Positions 23,558 through 31,064 of a DNA stretch of 61,625 bases are shown here, one piece after another. Both the position numbers and the translations under genes were made by a program. The stretch is from DATEUP01 sp041485285 (lineage in GTDB: Archaea > Thermoplasmatota > DTKX01 > DATEUP01), in NCBI GenBank assembly GCA_041485285.1, contig JBGPJF010000012.1:1-61625 (forward strand). Direction: 5' to 3'. The notes under the pieces are model-generated. The model made no database searches, had not been told where the DNA came from, and was given only the letters and a program-made list of their open reading frames with translations. How positions within the stretch are numbered: position 1 is the first letter of the stretch; every line of letters begins with the position of its first letter.

Positions 23558-24751
23558 ATGGAGCCGGAATCATTCACTCGCCCTCTTGGGCGCGTCGATC
23601 TTGGAGGCACGGGCTATTACAACTTCGTCCCAGACCCAATTCCCTCTGCTGTGGATTACACGGGCCGGGTCGTGGAGAAACTCTCCGGGGCGGATCGACA
23701 ATTGGGTCGATTGTCGAGCTATGGGCAACTCCTCCCGGACGCGGAGCAGTTCATTTTTCCCTACCTGGTGCGCGAGGCCGTCCTAAGCTCCAAGATTGAA
23801 GGGACACAAGCCACCGCTTCTGACATTTTCCTTCGCGACGCCATAGCAGCCGAGTACCTTGCCCCAGGGCCGCTTCGGGTTGCCGCTGATGTCCGCGAGG
23901 TGCAGAATTACATCGAAGCCCAGCGGGCCGGTTGGAAGGCGGTTCGCTCGCGGCCTATCGATCTCGAGTTGATCAAGGACCTTCACCGGCGCTTGTTGCG
24001 CGGAGTGCGCGGGGAAGAGAAGAGCCCCGGCGAATTCCGGACCCTTCAGAATTGGATTGGGCCCCCCGGTACGCCCATTGATTTGGCCCGCTACGTACCG
24101 CCTGAGCCCCGAGCTATGAATCGATGCCTGGAAGACCTGAGTAAGTACTTCGCTTCCCCTCCGAGCGTGCCGCCGCTGATCCAAGCAGCTCTGGTTCACT
24201 ATCAATTCGAGTCGATCCACCCGTTTCGCGATGGCAACGGCAGGATTGGTCGCCTCCTCGTTTCGCTGATCCTACTCCAACGGGGAGTCCTTACGACGCC
24301 ATTGCTTTACCTGAGCGCGTACCTCGAGCGTAATCGGCGCCGGTACTACGACCTCCTTTTGGCCGTCAGCCAGCGAAGTGCCTTGGAGGAATGGTTGGTG
24401 TTCTTCCTCGAGGGCGTTGCCTCCGAATCGAACGACGCCGTCGTCCGCGCGGAAAAACTGATCGCGATGCGTGAGCGCTACCGCCGCAAGCTTGAGGAGA
24501 TTGGGGCGAGGGCCAACGCCTTTTCGGTGATGGAGAAACTCTTTGTAAACCCCTATACGACGGCACCAAACGTTGCAGACACCTACGGCGTCACGTTCCC
24601 AACCGCGCAGAAAATCCTGGAGCAACTTGAGGGAGAAGGAATCATTAAGGAAGTCACCGGGCGCTTGCGCAACCGGGTTTATTTGGCGACACAGGTCCTT
24701 TCCGCAATGGATCGCCAAATGAAGACGGAATCGGGCCCTCCATCGGCGTGA
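23558..24751 (+). CDS. Fic family protein (AMP-transferase type) with C-terminal winged helix
   Basis: 397 residues. The N-terminal domain contains EAVLSSKIEGTQATASDIFLRD; its SxxxEG motif is the inhibitory helix of self-restrained Fic proteins. The core motif HPFRDGNGRIGRLLVSL matches HPFx(D/E)GNGRxxR fully, so the catalytic His and the nucleotide-binding Arg are present. The last ~80 residues (ARANAFSVMEKLFVNPYTTAPNVADTYGVTFPTAQKILEQLEGEGIIKE) form a wHTH. Such proteins usually transfer AMP to a protein target. ATG 23558 lies 31 nt after a CTTTAATAG box, giving an almost leaderless message. Only gene between repeat copies 5 and 6. Confidence 0.9.
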   Translation: MEPESFTRPLGRVDLGGTGYYNFVPDPIPSAVDYTGRVVEKLSGADRQLGRLSSYGQLLPDAEQFIFPYLVREAVLSSKIEGTQATASDIFLRDAIAAEYLAPGPLRVAADVREVQNYIEAQRAGWKAVRSRPIDLELIKDLHRRLLRGVRGEEKSPGEFRTLQNWIGPPGTPIDLARYVPPEPRAMNRCLEDLSKYFASPPSVPPLIQAALVHYQFESIHPFRDGNGRIGRLLVSLILLQRGVLTTPLLYLSAYLERNRRRYYDLLLAVSQRSALEEWLVFFLEGVASESNDAVVRAEKLIAMRERYRRKLEEIGARANAFSVMEKLFVNPYTTAPNVADTYGVTFPTAQKILEQLEGEGIIKEVTGRLRNRVYLATQVLSAMDRQMKTESGPPSA

Positions 24752-24762
24752 AACGAAAAGGT

Positions 24763-24800
24763 ATGCCGAGGGGCGGATTTGGACGCGGCTTTGCCGGTAA
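24763..24800 (+). repeat. tRNA-Ser-3'-end-containing direct repeat, copy 6, abutting the intact tRNA
   Basis: It starts ATGCCGAGGGGCGG (three changes from consensus) and ends TTTGCCGGTAA, then after AAA runs straight into the 3' end of the intact tRNA-Ser gene. On the tRNA strand the order is tRNA, T-tract, repeat. Confidence 0.8.
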
Positions 24801-24804
24801 AAAG

Positions 24805-24888
24805 TGCCGAGGGGGAGATTTGAACTCCCGAGTCACAAAGGACACCAGTTTTCGAGACTGGCGCCTTACCGGGCTAGGCTACCTCGGC
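24805..24888 (-). tRNA. tRNA-Ser (anticodon CGA)
   Basis: Perfect acceptor stem GCCGAGG/CCTCGGC, D-stem GCCT/AGGC with the GG-containing loop, anticodon stem CCAGT/ACTGG around loop CTCGAAA (anticodon CGA), a long variable arm of class II type, and T-arm GGGAG-TTCAAAT-CTCCC. CCA is not encoded. A CTTTAAGGC TATA-like box lies about 33 nt upstream. This is the intact member of the three copies. Confidence 0.93.
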
Positions 24889-24969
24889 AGAAGAATCGCC
24901 TTGCCAACCGGAGGAAGCCTTAAAGTCAAGTTTCCGTTTTAAGCGTTTGCCACCTCGCAGCGAGGAGGG

Positions 24970-25185
24970 ATTCCTACCGAAGTTACCATCCGCGGCCGGT
25001 TCGACAAGTCGCCACGGCGCATCCAGCTTGCGCGCCCGCGCGCGACCGTCGAAGAGGTGCTGCGCGCCGACGGGCTGCGGCCGGACGCGGTTGTGGTGCT
25101 GCGCGGCCCCACCCCGATCCCGATCACCGAGACCGTCGCCGACGGCGAGGAACTTCAGGTCCTCGAAGTCGTATCCGGCGGCTGA
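24970..25185 (+). CDS. SAMP/MoaD/ThiS-like ubiquitin-fold protein with C-terminal Gly-Gly, apparent ATT start
   Basis: The frame reads EVTIRGRFDKSPRRIQL, then TVEEVLRADGLRPDAVVVLRGPTPIPITETVADGEELQVLEVVSGG and stop. The strand-helix-strand order, the D-A-VVVLRG strand, the P-x-TE-x-x-xDGEELQVLEVVSGG ending and the terminal diglycine match small archaeal modifiers and sulfur carriers. No ATG, GTG or TTG exists in frame after the upstream TAA; the first plausible codon is ATT 24970 next to GAGGAGG, about 30 nt after GTTTTAAGC. An AUU start or an undetected sequence error are the options. Expected role: protein tagging or sulfur transfer after adenylation by an E1-like enzyme. Confidence 0.75.
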   Translation: MPTEVTIRGRFDKSPRRIQLARPRATVEEVLRADGLRPDAVVVLRGPTPIPITETVADGEELQVLEVVSGG

Positions 25186-25246
25186 CGGCCCGCACCTGCG
25201 CCCCGCCGGCGCCCCTCAGGCGCCTCTCCGTCATCGTGCCCAATTT

Positions 25247-25319
25247 GCTCCCATGGTGTAGCGGCCAATCATGCAGGCCTTTCAAGCCTTCGACCCGGGT
25301 TCGAATCCCGGTGGGAGCA
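25247..25319 (+). tRNA. tRNA-Glu (anticodon TTC)
   Basis: Acceptor stem GCTCCCA/TGGGAGC, T-arm CCGGG-TTCGAAT-CCCGG, and anticodon loop CTTTCAA giving TTC. The anticodon stem CAGGC/GCCTT has four good pairs plus a terminal C-T mismatch. D-stem GTGT/ATGC is weak but of the usual tRNA-Glu form. Discriminator A; CCA not encoded. Confidence 0.9.
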
Positions 25320-25423
25320 CTCCCAGCCGTGCGAGCGCGAGCGCCGTTGGACATTTCAAATCCTCCCGGGCACGTCCGACGGTTGCGCCTCTGGCGGGGG
25401 GGACGGGCCTGGCACCGGACGAC

Positions 25424-27403
25424 ATTGCAGCCCAGAAGCCCCCGAAGCGGCCGCCGCGTCTGCGGACCGCCATCGCGATTTTCGGCAAACCTGGCGACGA
25501 GAAGAACAAGGCGCTGCTCGAGCACTTCGCGGCGGGGCTCACCCACGCGCGCGAGGCTCGCCACGAAGAGGCCCTGACGGAATTCGATTTCGTGGTCCGA
25601 GCCGCCCCCGCCAATCCGGACGGGTGGCACAACAAGGGCACGCAGCTCATCATCCTCGGCCGTTTCTCGGAAGCCCTTGCCGCGTTCAACGTCTCCGTGA
25701 ATCTCCAACCCGAGGACAGCGACAGCTGGGACGGGCAGGCCACGTGCCTCGGCGAACTCGGCCGCCTCGACGATTCGCTCATCGCCATTGACCGCGCGCT
25801 GCGCCGCGGCATGAACAACCCCGACTTTTGGCACAACCGGGGGCAGGCGCACTTTGCGCTTGGACACTACCGCCAGGCGTTTGAATCGTACGACAAGGCA
25901 CTCGCGATGGACCGGAACCGCGCCTCCACGTGGGCCGCGCGGGCCGCGGCCCTTGGCAAGATGATGCGGGCAAGCGACGAGCTAGTCGCGGTTGCAGAGC
26001 TCGTGCGCCTCGAGCCAACGGTGGCCCGCTGGCGCCGGCGCCAGATCGAGCTCCTTTCCGAGCTCAAGCGCGACGCGGAGGCAAAAGCGGCGCGCCTCGA
26101 GATGTACCGCGCGTTCAAGGACGACCCCGAGGTGCAGTTCGAGCACGGCAGCCGACTTGCAGGCCGCGGGAAGGACGACAAGGCCGAGGTGTGCTTTAGC
26201 GAGGCCGCCCGCCTAGCCCCCGACAAACGCGAGCCGTTGCTCGAGCTTGGCCGTTGCCAGGCCCGGCTTGGCAAGCACGCCGAGGCGCTTGCGGCGGCCG
26301 AGGAGCTGCTTCGGCGCGACCACAACGACGCCGACGCGGCGTTGCTCGGTGCCCGCGCGCTTGCTGCGCTGGGTCGCCTGCGCGACGCAATCACGGTCGC
26401 GGAGATCGCCGCGCGCACGCAACGAACCTCCGGCGAAGCCTGGACGCTGCTTTCCGACCTCGGAAAGCGCGCGGAGCGCCCGGACATCATCGAGCGCGCG
26501 ATGCGCGGCACCCTCGCCATCGACCGGCGCGACATCGCTTCGCTCCACGACCTGGCCGTCGCCCTCGGCCGCCAGGGGAAGACAAAGGCGGCGCTTGGCG
26601 TGTTCGACGAGGCGCTTCGCCGCGCCCCGCACGAGCCCGAGCTTCTCTACGCGAAGGGCGTGTTTGCGCAGGCCCAGGGCCGCTTCAAGCAGGCGCGGGC
26701 GCTTTACCTGCTCGCCTTGCGGGAGAAGCCCGACATGGCGAAGGCGCTCGAGCGCAAGGCGGAGATCGATAAGAAGCTCCACGGCGGGGCCATGCCGAAA
26801 GCCGCGGCGCCCGACGGCACGCCGAGGGCCGAGCGGCCTCGGGGGGCCCGGGGTGGGAATCGTGGGCCCGGCAGGGGCCGACCGGACAGGGGCCGACCGG
26901 ACAGGGGCCGACCGGACAGGGGCCGACCGCGGGGCGCGGGCCCGGAAGGCGGGGCGCGCGATGACCGCGGGCCGGGCGACCGTGGGCGCCCGCGCAGCCG
27001 AGGGCCTAGGCGAGACGGTCCCGGCGATCCCCGCCCGCGAGGGCCGGGAGGTCGAGGGCCCGGCGGACGTGGGCTGGATGGCCCGGCGCGAGGAGGGGGT
27101 GGCGGAAAGGGGGGCAAAGGGCCCAACGCGCAGGGCGGGGTGGCGCGGGGCACCAACAAGCAAGGCGGCCAGGACAAGGCGCGCAACGAGCCCAAGGAGA
27201 AGGGATGGCTCGAGGTCAAGCGGCCGAGACCCTTTCCCAAGCCGGAACCGCCGCAGGCCACACCCAAGAGCGCGGAGCCCGAATCAGGCGACAGTGACTT
27301 CCCAAAGCCGACGCTCTCGATCCGAGAGCGCCGCGCGCTGCGGCGCCCGCCGCCGGGGGCCCCGCAAGAAACCGCAAAGGATGGCGGGCGCGAATCGGGC
27401 TGA
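25424..27403 (+). CDS. tetratricopeptide-repeat protein with Arg-Gly-rich tail
   Basis: About fifteen TPR units run from EKNKALLEHFAAGLTHAREARHEEALTEFDFVVRAAPANPDGWHNKG to FAQAQGRFKQARALYLLALREKPDMAKALERK. The last ~190 residues are low-complexity RG/PG sequence (for example GRPDRGRPDRGRPDRGRP and GGRGPGGRGLDG), like RNA-binding or phase-separating RGG tails. The protein is probably a cytosolic scaffold. The open frame runs back into tRNA-Glu (ATG 25271), which cannot be the true start, and no ATG/GTG/TTG lies between the tRNA and the first TPR; ATT 25424 is given as a candidate. Tandem 15-bp repeats sit in the tail. Confidence 0.8.
   Translation: MAAQKPPKRPPRLRTAIAIFGKPGDEKNKALLEHFAAGLTHAREARHEEALTEFDFVVRAAPANPDGWHNKGTQLIILGRFSEALAAFNVSVNLQPEDSDSWDGQATCLGELGRLDDSLIAIDRALRRGMNNPDFWHNRGQAHFALGHYRQAFESYDKALAMDRNRASTWAARAAALGKMMRASDELVAVAELVRLEPTVARWRRRQIELLSELKRDAEAKAARLEMYRAFKDDPEVQFEHGSRLAGRGKDDKAEVCFSEAARLAPDKREPLLELGRCQARLGKHAEALAAAEELLRRDHNDADAALLGARALAALGRLRDAITVAEIAARTQRTSGEAWTLLSDLGKRAERPDIIERAMRGTLAIDRRDIASLHDLAVALGRQGKTKAALGVFDEALRRAPHEPELLYAKGVFAQAQGRFKQARALYLLALREKPDMAKALERKAEIDKKLHGGAMPKAAAPDGTPRAERPRGARGGNRGPGRGRPDRGRPDRGRPDRGRPRGAGPEGGARDDRGPGDRGRPRSRGPRRDGPGDPRPRGPGGRGPGGRGLDGPARGGGGGKGGKGPNAQGGVARGTNKQGGQDKARNEPKEKGWLEVKRPRPFPKPEPPQATPKSAEPESGDSDFPKPTLSIRERRALRRPPPGAPQETAKDGGRESG
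26872..26929 (+). repeat. tandem 15-bp repeats, nearly four units
   Basis: CAGGGGCCGACCGGA repeated in frame within the TPR gene, encoding GRPDR units. The copies are identical except at the right edge, pointing to recent slippage expansion. Confidence 0.9.
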
Positions 27404-27408
27404 GCAGG

Positions 27409-27852
27409 TCACTCCTTCGCGTTCCCTTCGACCTTCCCCTTGAGCGCTTGATTCATCGCGTCGAAGGCGCCCTCGGCCTTGCGGATCGTCTTGCCCATGA
27501 AAGGCACGAGGATCCCGCTGAAGCGCTCGTGGTTCACGAAGCGCACGCCGCCGCCTTCGCGCGGCTCGATCGAGAGCGTGTGCTCGCCATTGAAGATCCC
27601 GCCCGGGCCGACTTTGCCGAGCCACCGGATCTTTTGGTGTTCTTCGACCTCGAGGACGGTGGGCGAAAAGGTCATTGGCTTCGCCCCGGGGAGCGTCATC
27701 GTGATGGTCGGGCGATTGCCCACTGTCAGGTCCCCCGCCGCCTTGGTCATGAACGGATTCCACTTTTCGAACCCCGGGAGGTCGTGAAGCACGGCCCACA
27801 CGGCGGGTGCGCTCGCGTTGATGTCCACGGTCCGTTCGATTACCTTCGCCAT
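27409..27852 (-). CDS. SRPBCC (START/Bet v1-like) family protein
   Basis: ATG 27852 starts MAKVIERTVDINASAPAVWAVLHDLPGFEKWNPFMTKAAGDLTVGNRPTITM. The I-A-P-xVW-V-D-P-FEKWNPF signature and the later strands (KIRWLGKVGPGGIFNGEHTLSIEP, GGGVRFVNHERFSGILVPF) define the SRPBCC fold, a helix-grip cavity for hydrophobic ligands. The ligand is unknown. It is divergent from a second SRPBCC gene (27980) of different sequence. An in-frame start at 27933 would overlap the promoter region (CTTAACG near 27888) and is unlikely. Confidence 0.85.
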   Translation of the reverse strand: MAKVIERTVDINASAPAVWAVLHDLPGFEKWNPFMTKAAGDLTVGNRPTITMTLPGAKPMTFSPTVLEVEEHQKIRWLGKVGPGGIFNGEHTLSIEPREGGGVRFVNHERFSGILVPFMGKTIRKAEGAFDAMNQALKGKVEGNAKE

Positions 27853-27979
27853 TTTGTTGACCCCCGTAGGCAAGGCCGTATTCGTTAAGAACGGATCGCC
27901 CCGGGTTGGACGGCGCCTGCGAAACGGGTTCACGAAAACCCTTATCGGGGGGCTCCCGCCCTTCGGGCCGGGTGCCCAA

Positions 27980-28393
27980 ATGGGGAGTTGGAGTGCAAGC
28001 GTCCAGATCGCAAAGCCGCCTGAAGCCGTGTGGAATGTGATCGGAGATTACGGCAAAACGCCCGAGTGGCTGCCCAAGATCAAGGCGGCCACGCAGTCGC
28101 CGGGGCCCTTCGGCCCAGGCACGAAAGTGTCGGTCACGCGCGGGCCGATGACCATCAACTTCACCGTGGAGGAGGCCTCGCCCCCCAATCAGGTCAAGAT
28201 GAGCATCGTCCAGGGCAAGGTCACCGGCACCACGACCTTCGTCCTCAAGCCCGAAGCGGGCGGCACGCTCGTGGAGCACACGCTCGACCTCCAGCTCAAG
28301 GGCTTCATGAAGATCGTAGCGCCGTTCATGAAGGGCGGCATCCGCAAGGACCTCGCCGCCCTCAAGAAGCGGTGTGAAAGTCTCCCGGGGTAA
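27980..28393 (+). CDS. SRPBCC family protein
   Basis: It begins MGSWSASVQIAKPPEAVWNVIGDYGKTPEWLPKIKAATQSPGPFGPGTKVSV. The A-PPEAVW--I-D-x--PEWLP opening and the C-terminal helix GFMKIVAPFMKGGIRKDLAALKKRCES are typical of polyketide-cyclase/START-like proteins. Small-molecule binding is expected; the ligand is unknown. CCCTTATCG about 35 nt upstream is a probable TATA box. The upstream in-frame ATG at 27818 falls inside the divergent gene. It is only distantly similar to the neighbouring 27409-27852 product, so this looks like an old pair. Confidence 0.85.
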   Translation: MGSWSASVQIAKPPEAVWNVIGDYGKTPEWLPKIKAATQSPGPFGPGTKVSVTRGPMTINFTVEEASPPNQVKMSIVQGKVTGTTTFVLKPEAGGTLVEHTLDLQLKGFMKIVAPFMKGGIRKDLAALKKRCESLPG

Positions 28394-28450
28394 TTTGCAG
28401 ACCTCAGCGCGACGGCCACCCTTTATGCGACGCCGTCCCTAAGGGGGACC

Positions 28451-29350
28451 GTGGACGCCTCGACGTGGGCAGACGGCGAGGCCTACGAACAGTTCATCGG
28501 CCGCTGGAGCCGCGCGGCGGCGCCCCGCTTCCTTGATTGGATGCAAGTGCCGGCCGGGGCGCACGTCCTCGACGCGGGCTGCGGGCCCGGCGCGCTCACC
28601 GAGGCGCTGCTCGCGGGCGGCGCCGCCTCGGTAGTGGGAGTTGACCTCTCGGCCGAATTCATCGCCCAAGCTAGGCGCCGGGTGGCCGACCCGCGCGCGC
28701 GGTTCGCGCAAGGGGATGTCCAGGCCCTGCCGGAGCGGGACGGCATTTTCGATGCGGCGGTGTCCGCGCTCATGCTCCACTTCGCGCCCGACCCCGCGAG
28801 GGCGGTCTCCGAGCTTGTGCGCGTGACAAAAGCCGGGGGCTGCGTGGGCGCATATGTGTGGGACTACGCCGGGAAGATGGAGATGCTGCGGGCCTTTTGG
28901 GACGCGGCCGTGGCGGCCGACCCGGAGGGCGCCGGGCCTTTGGACGAAGGCACGCGGTTCCCCATCTGCCAGCCGCGGCCCCTTGCGGCCCTCTTCGCTG
29001 GGGCGGGCCTGACTCGCGTTTCAACGATACACATTGACGTGCCCACGCTTTTCTTGAACTTCGCCGCCTACTGGCTCCCATTCATGGGGGGTCAGGGGCC
29101 CGCAGGGGGGTACGTAGCAACGTTGGGGGCCGAGGGCTTGAAGGCCTTACGCAAGGCGCTCGAGGCCCGGGTGTCGCCCTCGGGGGACGGGCCGATTACG
29201 ATGGTCGCGCGCGCTTGGGCGGTGAAAGGCACCGTCCCCGACGAAGGCAAGCCTGCGGCGCGCGCGCCACCTTCCAAACGCAAGGCGCCTGCGAGGCGGC
29301 GAGCGCCTTCCGGCGCGGGGAAGGCCGCCCGGAAGCCGGCGTCGCGCTAG
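28451..29350 (+). CDS. class I SAM-dependent methyltransferase
   Basis: It shows HVLDAGCGPGALTEALLAGG (motif I), VVGVDLSAEFIAQARRRV (motif II acidic), FAQGDVQALPERDGIFDAAVSALMLHF (motifs III/IV) and ELVRVTKAGGCVGAYVWDY (motif V). This is the UbiE/COQ5-like Methyltransf_11 type. The C-terminal 45 residues are a Lys/Arg/Ala-rich tail (KRKAPARRRAPSGAGKAARKP), unusual for the family and possibly nucleic-acid-binding. The start is GTG 28451 because a CCTTTATGCG box lies about 28 nt upstream (leaderless). The substrate cannot be inferred; an FTHID-like segment (VSTIHIDVPTLF) suggests a small-molecule substrate. Confidence 0.88.
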   Translation: MDASTWADGEAYEQFIGRWSRAAAPRFLDWMQVPAGAHVLDAGCGPGALTEALLAGGAASVVGVDLSAEFIAQARRRVADPRARFAQGDVQALPERDGIFDAAVSALMLHFAPDPARAVSELVRVTKAGGCVGAYVWDYAGKMEMLRAFWDAAVAADPEGAGPLDEGTRFPICQPRPLAALFAGAGLTRVSTIHIDVPTLFLNFAAYWLPFMGGQGPAGGYVATLGAEGLKALRKALEARVSPSGDGPITMVARAWAVKGTVPDEGKPAARAPPSKRKAPARRRAPSGAGKAARKPASR

Positions 29351-29458
29351 GCGCCAGCACTGCACGTTACCGGACACGCCCTCGGCGGCGGCGCGCCGCC
29401 TTCCCCGATCTCCGCTCCCGCCAAACCTTATGCGGCCTTACCCATCGGGCGGCTGTCC

Positions 29459-30184
29459 ATGGCCCTGAAATTCCCCGTTCACCTGCGGGGCGCGCATGCC
29501 CGCGTAGTCGACCGGATGGTCGAGGAAGGAGCGGCCGAGAACCCGCACGAGGCCGTCGAGACTGCGTTGCTCGCGTTCGGGAGGCAAACGGGGATCCTCG
29601 ACGAGTTCCAGGTGCTGAAGAGCCTGCAGGCCCAGGCCGCGCGCGACCCGATGGGCGACCGTGAAATCGCCGAGGCGATTCGCCGCGTGGCCAAGGGACG
29701 GGCCGATGAAACGACTGCGCTCGTGCTCGCCGTGGAACGCCCGGATTCACAGGAGGCGCACGCCTTCGAGCAAGGCCTGCAGAAGCCGGCCGCCGCAACA
29801 GCGGATGCCGCGACGCTTGCGGCGGTCTCGCGATTTTTTGAGACGAACCGCACGCGCGCATTTGCATGGATGTTCGATGCACAGCTTCGGCGGGTCTTCC
29901 GGGTCTTAGCCGCCGGTGATCCTGCGCCTGCACGCGACCTGAAGGCCGCTCCCGCCCCACGCGCGATCTACGACCAGAAGGACCTCGTCCGAAGCCTCGT
30001 CATCAGCGCGATCGTGGGTACGGCCCTCGTCATCATCAACGTCCGGCCCGGACAGGCGACGGGCAACCCCGCTGACGGTCCCGACTTCGGCCGGATTTTC
30101 CTCAACTACCTCGTGCCGTTCCTGGTCGCAAGCGCAAGCGCCACGCTATCGAACCTGTCGCGCCGAAGGACTCCGGCGCGGTAG
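29459..30184 (+). CDS. helical/RHH-like protein with C-terminal NrtS-like two-TM module
   Basis: The N-terminal ~55 residues (FPVHLRGAHARVVDRMVEEGAAENPHEAVETALLAFG) resemble a ribbon-helix-helix. A helical middle of about 100 residues follows. The C-terminus has two TM helices: KDLVRSLVISAIVGTALVIINVRPG and FGRIFLNYLVPFLVASASATLSNLSRR. The second string, with its NYLVPFLVAS core, is what I associate with NrtS, a short nitrate/nitrite transporter that is normally only about 70-90 residues. The join to an RHH-like head is unusual and could place a regulator at the membrane. ATG 29459 follows a CCTTATGCG box by about 28 nt, so it is probably leaderless. Confidence 0.65.
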   Translation: MALKFPVHLRGAHARVVDRMVEEGAAENPHEAVETALLAFGRQTGILDEFQVLKSLQAQAARDPMGDREIAEAIRRVAKGRADETTALVLAVERPDSQEAHAFEQGLQKPAAATADAATLAAVSRFFETNRTRAFAWMFDAQLRRVFRVLAAGDPAPARDLKAAPAPRAIYDQKDLVRSLVISAIVGTALVIINVRPGQATGNPADGPDFGRIFLNYLVPFLVASASATLSNLSRRRTPAR

Positions 30185-30227
30185 ACCGACTGGAAAAACA
30201 GATGTGCCGCCCTGCCGGTTGGGCCCC

Positions 30228-31061
30228 GTGGCCGACCCGGCCCTCGATGCATTCCGCCGCGAGATCAGCAAGGCGGACGCCGAGATCTCGCTTGCGCGCA
30301 CCGCGCTTGCCGTGGCCCGCTACCGGTACCCCGATCTCGACGTCGAGTACTACATGAACATGCTCGACGACCTGGCGCGGCCCCTCGGGCGTTCGCTTGC
30401 CGCCCCCGAGGAGCCGCGCACGGCCCTGCGCACGCTCAACCACCGCCTCTACCGCGACCTCGGCTTCCAGGGGAACATCCACGACTACGGCGACCCGCGC
30501 AATTCGTACTTCAACGAGGTGCTCGACCGGCGCACGGGGATTCCGATCACGCTCGCGATCGTTTACCTCGAAGTCGCGGCGCGCGCTGGCCTATCGCTGT
30601 TGCCCGTCAGTTTCCCGGGGCACTTCCTCGTGAAGCACGGCGCCCCCGGCGGTGAAATCGTCGTCGACACGTTCAACCAAGGCCTCGAAGTCAACGACAA
30701 GGACCTGCAGCACCTCCTCGACGGGTTCTATCAAGGCAAGATGAAGCTCGAGCGGTCGATGCTTCGGCCCGCAAACCGCGCCGAGACGATTTACCGCCTC
30801 CTCAACAACCTCAAGATCGCCCACATCAAGGCGAAGGAGCCTGAACTCGGGCTTGCCGTCATCGACCGGATGCTCGTGCTCCAGCCCGAGAGCAGCGTCG
30901 ACGTGCGCGACCGCGGGTTCGCGCTGCATGCGTTGAACCGCCACGAGGAGGCCGCCCGCGAGCTGCGCCGGTACCTCGACATGTCGCCGGGCGCGCCCGA
31001 CGCCGCGCAGGTGCGGGGGATCGTCGACGCCGTCGAGGCGATGGCGGAGATGCTGCGGTGA
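30228..31061 (+). CDS. SirB1-family (transglutaminase-like) protein with TPR tail
   Basis: The N-terminal half has the SirB1/Transglut_core2 layout: LNHRLYRDLGFQGNIHDYGDPRNSYFNEVLDRRTGIPITLAIVYLEVAARAGLSLLPVSFPGHFLVKH. The usual catalytic-like Cys of transglutaminases is absent from the SYFNEVL and GIPITLA segments, as is common in this family. The second half holds TPR-like helices (LNNLKIAHIKAKEPELGLAVIDRMLVLQPES and ALNRHEEAARELRRYLDMSPGAP). The role is unclear; homologues are called regulators without biochemical proof. GTG 30228 is chosen; an in-frame GTG at 30204 adds eight residues. Confidence 0.85.
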   Translation: MADPALDAFRREISKADAEISLARTALAVARYRYPDLDVEYYMNMLDDLARPLGRSLAAPEEPRTALRTLNHRLYRDLGFQGNIHDYGDPRNSYFNEVLDRRTGIPITLAIVYLEVAARAGLSLLPVSFPGHFLVKHGAPGGEIVVDTFNQGLEVNDKDLQHLLDGFYQGKMKLERSMLRPANRAETIYRLLNNLKIAHIKAKEPELGLAVIDRMLVLQPESSVDVRDRGFALHALNRHEEAARELRRYLDMSPGAPDAAQVRGIVDAVEAMAEMLR

Positions 31062-31064
31062 CGG

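Noticed and set aside
25271..25423. ATG 25271 as start of the TPR protein
   Set aside because: It lies within tRNA-Glu; the encoded residues up to the tRNA end are simply the translated tRNA.
26872..26929. Possible CRISPR array
   Set aside because: Contiguous 15-bp tandem units in frame inside a gene, with no spacers.
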